A model generated the notes under the pieces. That model had not been told where the DNA came from. It did no database searches and saw nothing but the letters and a program-made list of their open reading frames with translations. Positions 1 through 9,121 of a stretch of DNA of 32,204 nt are shown in pieces (positions within the stretch are counted from its first letter, which is position 1; every line of letters starts with the position of its first letter). This DNA comes from Amoebophilaceae bacterium (GTDB lineage: Bacteria; Bacteroidota; Bacteroidia; Cytophagales; Amoebophilaceae). A program made the position numbers and the translations under genes. The stretch is taken from the NCBI GenBank assembly GCA_025455725.1, contig JALOLY010000003.1:1-32204 (forward strand), in the 5' to 3' direction.

Positions 1-2807
1 TGGAAGAAAAATCGAGAGTCAAAATGATCCTCAAAGAGCTGACGTGTATTAAGCAGACCTGGCATAATGCTTACGTCTCCAACAGCACTAGTCTGATGGC
101 CCGATGATGGAGTCATGGTAGCAACATGGGCCTGGCCCCGCTGTTGGAAAAGCCATGCATAAAAAAATGTTTGGAACGCCGCTTTATTTCGTCTAAAAAC
201 TGTCCTATCAAACAAAAGGGGAATACTCTTTATCTTCTTCTCATCAAGGCCAGTCTTGTAGTCTAACACCCGAAAAACACCGGCTTTCCAATCCACTCGA
301 TCTATGATACCACGCAACCGTACACGCGTAGCTGGATCCAGATCAAAATCAAGATAAAGAGGTACCTGGCGGCCTACCTCGAGACCAATGAGTACGAAGG
401 GGGCATACGCCTGGTCAAGAACCAAGATTCTTTTCACTAACTTGGTCATAACGGCTTGAGCAATAGCATCACCGCCTTGCAAGGCTATCCATTGGTGCTG
501 ACCTGGGTGAAAAGTGCTGGCAAAAGTATTTTTCACTACAAGTTTTACGCCCTTTTGCAACACTTCCAGATCCTGGAGCTGCAGAGGCTGGCCCCGCTTT
601 TTCTTCATCAACGGTGTATACAGCCTTTCCATGACTGCATGCAAAAACCTACCAAAGACCAACGCATGGGTTGCCTGTTGGGGTGGCGCTGGAGATTGGA
701 GTCGTACAAGGTAATGGAAATAAAAACGCAGGCTACAGTCAAGGTACGTATTCAATGCAGATGGCGTCAAGTGCTGCCCCGTGCCGTCAGGCTGTAGTAT
801 AAACCTCCTCAGCTGCTGCCAGACTGATTCCTTTTTAGGGATCACAATAGGCTGGATCGTAGGTAGGTAAATGGGCTGAGCGATAGCCTTTTTTTTCAAA
901 GGCAACTTAGATTCATAGAGCAACTGCCAAAGGTAACGGCTCATCTCGCTCTGGTTGCCAGCTGCAGTTTTTGTGCTGTAGGTGATATACACCTGTCGGG
1001 CACGCTGAAGCAAGCGATAAAAATAATAGGCATACAAGGCCGCTTGGTGCTGGTCGGCTGTGGGTAAGCCATAGCCCTTACGAAGACTGTATGGGATAAA
1101 GGAAACTGAGCTAGTCTGTGCCGGAAAGTGGCCTTCGTTCATTCCCACAATGAAGACATGATCAAAATCTAAGTTGCGCGTAGCACGTATATCCAATACC
1201 TGAATGCCGTCTGGTGATTGTAGTCCCAAGGGAAGCCGAACAGACTGTACCAGCTGCCGAAGTAGTTGAAGCAATGCCTCGCCCTTGGTAAGGGGTGGTG
1301 TCAAAACCTCTTGAAGTCTGCCCAGCTGCCGCAAAAGTTGATGTAGCGCTACTTTTTCTAAAGAGTGTAAAGACACATCGGAGGCTTCTACACGAGATTT
1401 TACATACTCTACCACTTCTATCAGATACTGCAACAAGCAATCTTGGGAGCCCAAAACATTAAAAATTGTAGCATAAGGAGAATTTTCTTGGACCAGTGTA
1501 GCCTGATCCACATAACTATGCTTGGCTTCTTTGATACGGTTGATAGTAGCCTGTGCCAGAGCAACGTCCCAGCTCATTATGCACGGGTGGTTGAGCACAG
1601 ATAGCACATGCTGGGTAGCCCAGTAGCCTGAAGTAGATTGTTCTTGGGCAGCAGATTGCAGTACTAGTAGATGCTCGAGCAGGTGGTAGGTAGTCGTGTT
1701 TTTGAGCGGATAGCCTAGGTGGGTACTGACTTGGGTCATATTTAGAGCCAAAGCGTGCAGCACAGGCAAGAGTAAGGATTCGTTGGCCAGAACAATAGCT
1801 GTTCTCTGAGGCACAAAATCTGCACCTTGTGCCTCCATAAGAGCCTGTAGCTGGGCACCCATCACCTGGGCCTGTCCCACCTCAGACGCCACGGCTGTGA
1901 GATGAATCTCTTGAACACCATCGGAAAGTCGCTTAGGAAAGGTTTTGCCAAAACTGGCCTGGAAGTACGACTTTTTTTGATGTGCCCTCAAGTATACCCC
2001 TGCCTCTTGTTGCATATCTTCCATGTAGTAGGCATCCAAGTCCCAGCAAAATGATGTGGGTAAGTTTCTTTGGTACCAGGCCAATATTTTTTCTTTTACG
2101 GGTGTTAGCACATTAAACCCAGCAAAAACCCACTGACCACGTGGGACCGTCGTAGTGCCTGCTACCAAAGCCTCATAGGCTGCTCTATGGCACAGCCCCT
2201 GATAACCGGCACCCTGGTCCTGTAGACGCTTCTTAAAGTGTTGGTAGACTGCAGGAAGTAGCTTCCAGAGACCAAGGAATTCCTGCTGATGTGTCGATAG
2301 CCGTTGTTCAAAATTCTTCCAGAAAGACTGTATCGTGGCTCGTTGTGCTTCGGTCAGATAATCGTAAGATAGACTAAGCTCTTTTTGTTGGCTCAGGTCG
2401 GTAAAAAGATGATCAGCATCGACCAAGTACTTCTCGATGACATCCAAATCTTGAAGCAACACGCTCCCCCAAAAGTAAAATTGCTCAAAAGATTCTTCTC
2501 GTGGTTTTAATGCCTGAAAAGTCTGATAAAGCGTATGTGTTAACAGTAGGGTATTCGCTCGTTTAAGCGGACTAAGTTGCTGCATCAATGTTTCAATGCT
2601 TAGGACCTTAGGTGCCCAAGTGGGTTGAGACAAGTGAGCAGCCAGACAGCGCTTGAACACCTCCACTGCCCGCCAAGTGGGGAACACAACAGTTATCTCA
2701 TGAAAGCGATGGCGGTGCTGGGCATATAGCTCGGCTGCTAAGTCTTCTATAAAAGAGGTTGGTAAAGCCACGGGCAAGTAGGTCAGAAAACGAAATTGAT
2801 GCGCCAC
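1..2807 (-). CDS. AddB-like PD-(D/E)XK nuclease/helicase-like subunit, probable GTG start at 2807, 3' end truncated by the left window edge
   Basis: Minus-strand reading with codons in one register at several checked points: N-terminal FLTYLPVALPTSFIEDLAAELYAQHRHRFHEITVVFPTWRAVEVFKR; middle DFDHVFIVGMNEGHFPAQTSSVSFIPYSLRKGYGLPTADQHQAALYAYYFYRLLQRA (AddB-type); near the left edge RGIIDRVDWKAGVFRVLDYKTGLDEK (RecB-family nuclease motif). Missing from the ORF track because no stop lies in the window. Confidence 0.83.
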   Translation of the reverse strand, partial: MAHQFRFLTYLPVALPTSFIEDLAAELYAQHRHRFHEITVVFPTWRAVEVFKRCLAAHLSQPTWAPKVLSIETLMQQLSPLKRANTLLLTHTLYQTFQALKPREESFEQFYFWGSVLLQDLDVIEKYLVDADHLFTDLSQQKELSLSYDYLTEAQRATIQSFWKNFEQRLSTHQQEFLGLWKLLPAVYQHFKKRLQDQGAGYQGLCHRAAYEALVAGTTTVPRGQWVFAGFNVLTPVKEKILAWYQRNLPTSFCWDLDAYYMEDMQQEAGVYLRAHQKKSYFQASFGKTFPKRLSDGVQEIHLTAVASEVGQAQVMGAQLQALMEAQGADFVPQRTAIVLANESLLLPVLHALALNMTQVSTHLGYPLKNTTTYHLLEHLLVLQSAAQEQSTSGYWATQHVLSVLNHPCIMSWDVALAQATINRIKEAKHSYVDQATLVQENSPYATIFNVLGSQDCLLQYLIEVVEYVKSRVEASDVSLHSLEKVALHQLLRQLGRLQEVLTPPLTKGEALLQLLRQLVQSVRLPLGLQSPDGIQVLDIRATRNLDFDHVFIVGMNEGHFPAQTSSVSFIPYSLRKGYGLPTADQHQAALYAYYFYRLLQRARQVYITYSTKTAAGNQSEMSRYLWQLLYESKLPLKKKAIAQPIYLPTIQPIVIPKKESVWQQLRRFILQPDGTGQHLTPSALNTYLDCSLRFYFHYLVRLQSPAPPQQATHALVFGRFLHAVMERLYTPLMKKKRGQPLQLQDLEVLQKGVKLVVKNTFASTFHPGQHQWIALQGGDAIAQAVMTKLVKRILVLDQAYAPFVLIGLEVGRQVPLYLDFDLDPATRVRLRGIIDRVDWKAGVFRVLDYKTGLDEKKIKSIPLLFDRTVFRRNKAAFQTFFYAWLFQQRGQAHVATMTPSSGHQTSAVGDVSIMPGLLNTRQLFEDHFDSRFFF

Positions 2808-3259
2808 TTAAGGCAAGGTACCATCAAGAAAGTCAACCAACCAACAGTAACACTGGCTGTGCTCTGTCTTGCCCATCTAAGTGTAGTTTACTTCTGATTG
2901 AGCACTGCCGAGCAACACCTTTGCAACTCCTTTGCAGTAGGCTCGAGACCCGGGTTCCTAGCCACGAAAACAAAGAACAGCAAAGTCTTATAGCATCAAG
3001 ACCTTTGCATGGCATACTGAAACTTTTTCACAAAATATTGCAAATAAGGGCACTTTTAGTAGACCCGGGTTGTGGTCTACCAGGATATTACCCCCCTCAT
3101 CCCATGATCTAAAGGCAAATGCCAGGGACCCCAGACAGAGTAAATGTTGGCAGAAGAACAAGAAAGAGCAAGTTCTTTCACTAAATAGACGCCTTGATAG
3201 ATCAACTAAACTGTGTCTAAAAAAGAGCTTAGCAAGGTTTGTAAGCGCTCTGTTGAGGG

Positions 3260-3757
3260 TGCAGCGGGCAGGCCTGCCTATCATCCCCTGGTACTACTCA
3301 AGATGATGCTCCTACAAACCTTGGCATCATTTCCCTGACATGGGTGTAGAAGACATGGCCCATAATACTCTTGTCTGCTAGTTCCTTTTGTGGTTTACGC
3401 GTGGAAAACATCGTACCTGACCATGGCCCGCAAAGCTCGGGGAAAGTCCACTTATATGCTTGCGGGGTACCCCAACACCCCTCCCACCAAGAAAATGACG
3501 TCTAGCGTAGAGTGAGAAGTACGTTGGGTCAAAAAGAGAAGTAATCTCTAGTATGGCCACAAGCGTCATTACCTGGCAGCTGAAGACAAAGACTTAGTCT
3601 TAGTGGACACACTACCACTGCCAACGTACATGTTGGGCAGTGTATGGCATCCAGTCTTGATCAAGTAATCACTCCCTGCAGGTAGTCAGATCCTAGCAGA
3701 CAAAGGGTATTGTGCAGCCAAAAACGGTCAACTATTACGCCAGAGAGGTTATCAAGG
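3260..3757 (+). pseudogene. Degraded IS5-family-like transposase remnant (copy A)
   Basis: Nucleotide similarity to copy B at 10250-10750 (e.g. gcctgcctatcatcccctggtactactcaagatgatgctcctacaaacc versus gcctgcccatcatcccttggtgctattcaagatgatgctactacaaacc). Frame-broken fragments PLVLLKM-like, DMGVEDM and ADKGYCAAKNGQLLRQRGYQG resemble IS5-type DDE transposases. Confidence 0.7.
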
Positions 3758-3915
3758 GGCGCGTAAGAGATACCCATAACGCCTTATTAGCAGGCATGGG
3801 CTTCAACTTGATGCTGCTACTCAGAGAAATAGCCGGTTATTTTTTTGTCTTGCTGTTCAGAGCGTTAGCCCTGCTAGTGCTTCCTAGACAAGAGTACTTA
3901 CAGCAGACGGCCTAA
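3746..3915 (+). pseudogene. C-terminal transposase fragment of a different IS5-type subgroup, abutting copy A
   Basis: VIKGRVRDTHNALLAGMGFNLMLLLREIAGYFFVLLFRALALL resembles the (N)xLKGxxGDxxNALLAxxGxNxxxLL C-terminus of some IS5-type transposases; it differs from the C-terminus of copy B. Confidence 0.5.
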
Positions 3916-4044
3916 ACACGACCAGCGGATTGTTAAGACTCGACTTATTAGTTACTTCAATCAATCAGGCTTAGTAGTAACAGGCATACCAGTGGGTGTA
4001 CATGTAGGATTTTTAATGCCAACACTTACGAGTATCCTCATAGG

Positions 4045-5037
4045 CTATTTTCTGAAAACTAAGCTCGCTTTATCACTTTCCACACAAAGCGTCCCGATCT
4101 CACCGTGCGGAAACGCAAGATTAGGTGCTTCATGACCTATGGAAAATTGAAAGGCTACGGGATAATTGTAGCCAGCAACATGTTCCTGTATAATTCCCTC
4201 AGCACTCTTATTCATTGGGAGGGATGAAATGTCTTGCATATAGACCATCTTTCCTACAACAAGCCCCGCTAAATCTTTAAGCTTCCCGGCTCGTTTTAAC
4301 TGAACCATCATCCTGTCTAAAGCATAGAGATGCTCCCCAACCTCTTCAATAACCAGAATCTTATTCTTAGTATCGAGTGCCGATAGTGTCTCCATGTTAT
4401 TACAGATTAGTCCTAGATTACCTCCCACCACAGGCGCTGTTACTACACCCAGTCTATTCAATGCATTAGCAGGAGCCGTCAAATGGGCAGTACCCTCAAA
4501 GAGTAGCGTTCTTAAGCTGTCAATGGAAGCCTTATGTTGAGGATTTGAAAAAAGTATGGGCACTGCACCGTGTGCCGATACAAAACCCAGGTTATGTAGT
4601 CTTATATGTAAGGCAGTAATGTCACTAAAACCGATAACCCACTTGGGGTTTTTTAGAAAATGCGTAAAATCAAGTTGGTCTACAATGCGCGTGGTACCGT
4701 ATCCGCCTCTCAAAGAGATAACGGCCTTAATGGTCGGATCGTCAAGCGCCCACTGCATATCTTCGGCCCTTTGCGCATCTGACCCAGCAAATGCATTGCA
4801 GCTATCTACGCTTACATATTTACCCAACACCACTTCTAATCCCCAGGATTGGAAAATTTCGGTCGCTTTTTCCATTACCTTCTTTGACTCTTTGACCTTC
4901 GAAGCTGGGGCTACGATCGCTATCCTGTCTTTTTTTTTCAATAAGGGGGGGTGCGCAGGCACATCATGCTCTCTCGAAGACACAGTTCCGATACCGCCCA
5001 GAGAGAGTGCCGCAAATAGACAAAAGATTTTTTTCAT
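4045..5037 (-). CDS. S66-family LD-carboxypeptidase / MccF-like serine peptidase with predicted signal peptide
   Basis: N-terminal MKKIFCLFAALSLGGIGTVSS signal-like leader; RIAIVAPAS, SLRGGYGTTRIVDQLDF, nucleophile motif VIGFSDITALH, Glu motif LVIEEVGEHLYALDRMM, His motif SIGHEAPNLAFPHG. Confidence 0.88.
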   Translation of the reverse strand: MKKIFCLFAALSLGGIGTVSSREHDVPAHPPLLKKKDRIAIVAPASKVKESKKVMEKATEIFQSWGLEVVLGKYVSVDSCNAFAGSDAQRAEDMQWALDDPTIKAVISLRGGYGTTRIVDQLDFTHFLKNPKWVIGFSDITALHIRLHNLGFVSAHGAVPILFSNPQHKASIDSLRTLLFEGTAHLTAPANALNRLGVVTAPVVGGNLGLICNNMETLSALDTKNKILVIEEVGEHLYALDRMMVQLKRAGKLKDLAGLVVGKMVYMQDISSLPMNKSAEGIIQEHVAGYNYPVAFQFSIGHEAPNLAFPHGEIGTLCVESDKASLVFRK

Positions 5038-5154
5038 GATGTATTGCTTAACAATTATTGTACAACTAATTACTCAAACATAATCAAACACACCGAATAG
5101 ACCAATACTAACTGCTAAACGCGCATCGGCTGTTGCACTCCTCTTTTAGCCGAT

Positions 5155-8100
5155 CTAGGCACACCTGGTGCATCTTTGCCGCAGCTCCTTAGCGATGAAC
5201 TCGAGACCTAAGTGGGTAGCGATAGGTACATAAAACTTTAGTGTTTCGTCGACCATCTTTTCCTGCTGCGTACGAGCAAGATGGCTTTCCATCATCCTTA
5301 TGTGATGTAGATGGTCTGCCAGCTTGACATAGAGCACACGTTTGTCTTTTTCTTCCACCAACTTTAGGATAATCTCTTGGTCAGATAATTGTATTTTTTT
5401 AAAGCTATTTAAGCGACTGTCTACAGAAGACACGCCTTCTACAATGCGTTTTACGACAGGATTAAAGTGCAAGGAAATGTAATGCGAAGATAGGCGCGTT
5501 GTATCGATGGTATCATGTAGTAGCGCTGCCAAGAGCGTATCGGCATCTCGCGTATAGGTCAAGAGAATACTGGCTACTGCAATCGGGTGTAGGTAATTGA
5601 GGGCTGCTGTATCCCTTTGGCCACCTACTTTTATCTGTTTGATAAGTTGTATGGCTTTTTCCAGAAGCTTTCGCTCCATAGGTGTCTCAGCAAGCACTTG
5701 CTGCACGAAGGCTTGCTCCACTGGCTGCACCGCCTCAGGGATCATCTCTGATGACGGAGTAACCTGGTATTGGTCCATCATAGGCGGGCGCACCGCCCGT
5801 ACATCCTCGGGAAAAACATACACCTGCGTCACCCCAGTGGCTGTTGGGATTATCTCAGCAGCCCCATAGTGGGCTGCTACAATTTGCTGATGGTAAGCAA
5901 GGGACAGCTCTCCCACATCTTGGATCCATGGCAGTGATACGTGATCTACAATACCTAAGTACCACTGTTTAATTCTCGGTGGGGTTATTTCTGTGGTTAT
6001 CATCACGCACAACGCCCGGACGCGCTTGATGTAATTTGGTATAGACATAATAGGATAGGCGAGTTGTGTGTCGTCGATATGTAATAAAACAGGTCTCTGG
6101 GTATTGGGGTATGCTTCGGCATAGGCTACCGCAGTGCGTAGTAATCTTCTAATTTTACTACGATCTCCTTGTAACAATTTTGTGCTTGCGTGGTGCTGTA
6201 AGATCACCTTGGTCGCTTGGTTGTGCTGGTATATTGTTCGCTGGACGTCCTGCCATAATACATCTAAATCTATACACTCTACAACCAGACGCATGGGTTC
6301 TCGTGCGAGATGAAATAGCTGCTGTAAATACCGGTTGCGAGTGTCCAATTCGTAGATGCGCTGTTCTAGAGCTGCGTTGCTAGCCATGAGCTGTGCTTTG
6401 GTGGGGTTTTGCAATGTGGTACGTTGTGATGTTGCCCATGATTCGGTACACCCCACTGCTTTGAGAGGACGTAGGCTAGCTTCCTGCTGCAGTTGTGCCT
6501 GGTGGCGCATGGTTGTCAAAAACATCTGACTAGTGAAGCTATTATCTTCTTTGAGCTGTGCATGAGAGATAACCAAACCTCGGTAGACTTGTTTCCCTTT
6601 CAAGGCTAAGCTGACAAAAAGAAGGACGCAATAGAGCATCTGTACGGATCCGAGTACACTCAAGGGCAGCACGGATCCTGTATAACGCGTAAAGAAAAAA
6701 ACTGCGGCATAGGTGCCCGAAGAAGCCAAAAAAATAGCTAGCGGCCAGTGTAGTAGTAAGACTGCCATCAAGAGATTCATCATCATGATCATCACTTGCA
6801 TGTGATGGTAGCGACTCATGATCACCAAGAGCGTGCCAACAAAGAAGAGGAGGGTGCCAATACCGAGTGGCCAAAAGAAGGCCATGAAGCGACTATTTTT
6901 CAATGTAGGCGGCCAGACAGGGAAAGTTAAGAAAGCTGTGGCACCCACGAGGACAGTACGATAAATGCTATCGTAAATCTGCTGGCAAGCTTTGGTCTCT
7001 GCTGCGCTAAGGGTATAGCAGGCAACGTAAGTAGCGGCAATGGTGTAAAGACCAAAGAAAAAGTAAAAGCCTTCGTTCTGGGGCAGGTTTTGTTGTAGAT
7101 AAGGATAGAGTTTGAAGTTTTTGATAGTCTTGAGACGCCATTGCCAGCGCTGTACCCGGGCTGCCCGCTCCAAAGCAAAAGGACTCGTAGGATCCAGCTT
7201 TTGCCAGCCGCCTGGCTCGCCCAGAAGATAATGTTGGCACAACATGGTCATGATGTTGGCTAGCAGAGCCGGGAAGAAGCTATGGACACTTTCAAAATAA
7301 AAGAGGCATGCTGCAGTGGCTGCTGATCCTATTCCCATGGACATGAGCACCACCCGCCTACTGGTCTGAAAGCCAAAGATGGCTAGGAGTATGGGGACGG
7401 CGACAATAGGTGTATAGAAGTTGGCAGCACTTCGGAGTATGTTTAACAAATCTTGAATACTGAGTGCTAGTGCTAGACTGAGCGTTCCGAGTACCAGTGT
7501 AGCCCACCGGGCTGTGTTGAGTGAGCTTTGCTTTTGTAAGCCAAGCGGGGGAAGAATGTCATTGGCTACAATGACCGCACAAGCATTTAACACCGAATCT
7601 GCCGTAGACATGGACAAAGCAATGACACCAATGCCTAAAAGCCCTTTAAATCCTGGATAGGTATACGTATCGACAATATGCCGCATAATCTTATCTGCTT
7701 CGGGCCCTGGCCGATCCACTAAGATCATCATGGCGATCCATAGCATGCATAGCTCTATCCCTAGACACACGATTGCGGCATAACCAAACGAGCGCTGTAT
7801 CTGCACTGTGTCACGCGCCATGACCACGCGTTGAAAGAGTTGTGGTTGTAGTATGGGTGTCATCAGGTAAGCCATAAATAAGAGAGCTTTCCCAGACTCA
7901 GGTGACCACTTCACCACATCTTTGAAAGAGAAAAGTGGGTTAGTTCGGAACATATGTGTTACCTGGGCAGGGTCTTGAAGATTATTCCAAATCGTCAATG
8001 CGAGTAGGGGGAGCAGTGTTCCAAAGGTGAAGAACTGGAGGACATCGGTGAAGGTAACTGCTTTGACACCACCCGAAAGGGAGTATAGGGTGATGATAGC

Positions 8101-8592
8101 GGCTACTATCGTAACGATCTCGGGTCCTTCGCAGTTGAATAAGATGGCCAATATGCTAGCAATTACCTGCAACTGCATGGCTATATAACTCGTTGACCTT
8201 AATACAGTAGCAATGCCGGCAATAACCTGCACAGTTTTGCCATATAACTTCCCGAGTGACTCAGGTACAGAAAGGTTATTGAGGAACCTGCCCATGCGCG
8301 GCCCTATGACATATCCCATGAGCAGGAGGTATACTGGGGTACCTATGATGTCTGGTATGACATAGTACAAGCCTTGTTTGTAGGTCTTCTCTAGATTGAT
8401 GAATAAAGCCCCCCCCGACATCCATGTGGCCACAATAGTGGCGGTCAGGATGGCAGTAGAGAACTGCTTGTCACCGACGGCAAATTCTCGAAATGATTGC
8501 TTTCCCCCTCTGTAGAAAAAACCTACGATAATATTGAGCAATAAAAAGACGACGAAAATAAAACTATCTATCGTAAGGGGTGGTAGGGCCAT
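5155..8592 (-). CDS. Multidomain fusion: sodium:solute symporter (SSS) N-terminus, additional TM helices, degenerate histidine-kinase-like region, C-terminal RelA/SpoT-type HD domain
   Basis: N-terminal SSS family (AVGDKQFSTAILTATIVATWMSGGALF, YSLSGGVKAVTFTDVLQF, LSMSTADSVLNACAVIVANDIL); GDRSKIRRLLRTAVAYAE resembles an HATPase N-box; C-terminal NYLHPIAVASILL..TLLAALLHDTIDTT..RIVEGVSSVDS..LYVKLADHLHHIRMM is SpoT-HD-like. Confidence 0.85.
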   Translation of the reverse strand: MALPPLTIDSFIFVVFLLLNIIVGFFYRGGKQSFREFAVGDKQFSTAILTATIVATWMSGGALFINLEKTYKQGLYYVIPDIIGTPVYLLLMGYVIGPRMGRFLNNLSVPESLGKLYGKTVQVIAGIATVLRSTSYIAMQLQVIASILAILFNCEGPEIVTIVAAIITLYSLSGGVKAVTFTDVLQFFTFGTLLPLLALTIWNNLQDPAQVTHMFRTNPLFSFKDVVKWSPESGKALLFMAYLMTPILQPQLFQRVVMARDTVQIQRSFGYAAIVCLGIELCMLWIAMMILVDRPGPEADKIMRHIVDTYTYPGFKGLLGIGVIALSMSTADSVLNACAVIVANDILPPLGLQKQSSLNTARWATLVLGTLSLALALSIQDLLNILRSAANFYTPIVAVPILLAIFGFQTSRRVVLMSMGIGSAATAACLFYFESVHSFFPALLANIMTMLCQHYLLGEPGGWQKLDPTSPFALERAARVQRWQWRLKTIKNFKLYPYLQQNLPQNEGFYFFFGLYTIAATYVACYTLSAAETKACQQIYDSIYRTVLVGATAFLTFPVWPPTLKNSRFMAFFWPLGIGTLLFFVGTLLVIMSRYHHMQVMIMMMNLLMAVLLLHWPLAIFLASSGTYAAVFFFTRYTGSVLPLSVLGSVQMLYCVLLFVSLALKGKQVYRGLVISHAQLKEDNSFTSQMFLTTMRHQAQLQQEASLRPLKAVGCTESWATSQRTTLQNPTKAQLMASNAALEQRIYELDTRNRYLQQLFHLAREPMRLVVECIDLDVLWQDVQRTIYQHNQATKVILQHHASTKLLQGDRSKIRRLLRTAVAYAEAYPNTQRPVLLHIDDTQLAYPIMSIPNYIKRVRALCVMITTEITPPRIKQWYLGIVDHVSLPWIQDVGELSLAYHQQIVAAHYGAAEIIPTATGVTQVYVFPEDVRAVRPPMMDQYQVTPSSEMIPEAVQPVEQAFVQQVLAETPMERKLLEKAIQLIKQIKVGGQRDTAALNYLHPIAVASILLTYTRDADTLLAALLHDTIDTTRLSSHYISLHFNPVVKRIVEGVSSVDSRLNSFKKIQLSDQEIILKLVEEKDKRVLYVKLADHLHHIRMMESHLARTQQEKMVDETLKFYVPIATHLGLEFIAKELRQRCTRCA

Positions 8593-8880
8593 AAACCTAA
8601 GGGAGCGTAATTTTGTCTTTTTGCTATCACACGTTAGTTGGATAAAAAAGTAAAAGCAAACTAATTCGCGTATTTAGTTGCTATTATATGTATTCCGTAA
8701 GGCATCAGCACCAATTTGAGAAAAGGGAGCGTATGCTCACTACCCACCGATTCTTCTCCATTTGTTTCCTAGTATGAAAAAATAGACTATCTCAACTTGC
8801 CCCTTCAACCTTCAGGCAGTAGATGGGATTTGAAGCTATATCTTCAGAATCAGTAGCTGCATTTTGTGTTCAAATAAAGA

Positions 8881-9030
8881 ATGAGTGAAAAGAGTATGGA
8901 GACACGGCAATCTAACCTAGTGCCCAAATTAGCTATGCAAAAGGTCCAACCCTTACGCGTATCTCTTGCTTGCACACATTTGTTTATTTCTGCCATTATA
9001 CTTACTATAGCTGTTGCTAAGTTTTTGTAA
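8881..9030 (+). CDS. Possible 49-aa small protein with a single C-terminal hydrophobic helix
   Basis: ATG AGT GAA ... TTG TAA: MSEKSMETRQSNLVPKLAMQKVQPLRVSLACTHLFISAIILTIAVAKFL. Below the length cutoff of the supplied track. Confidence 0.3.
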   Translation: MSEKSMETRQSNLVPKLAMQKVQPLRVSLACTHLFISAIILTIAVAKFL

Positions 9031-9121
9031 TTGGATTGGGTTAGCGAACTTTTGTTTCGTTTTTTAGAGGCCTGAGATAGCGGGCGTCTATCCTTGCGGT
9101 TAGCAACCCTAAACGTGGCCT

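Noticed and set aside
456-1440. ORFs 456..797, 514..714 (+) and 1162..1440 (-)
   Set aside because: Out-of-frame or antisense to the AddB-like coding frame, with no recognisable family.
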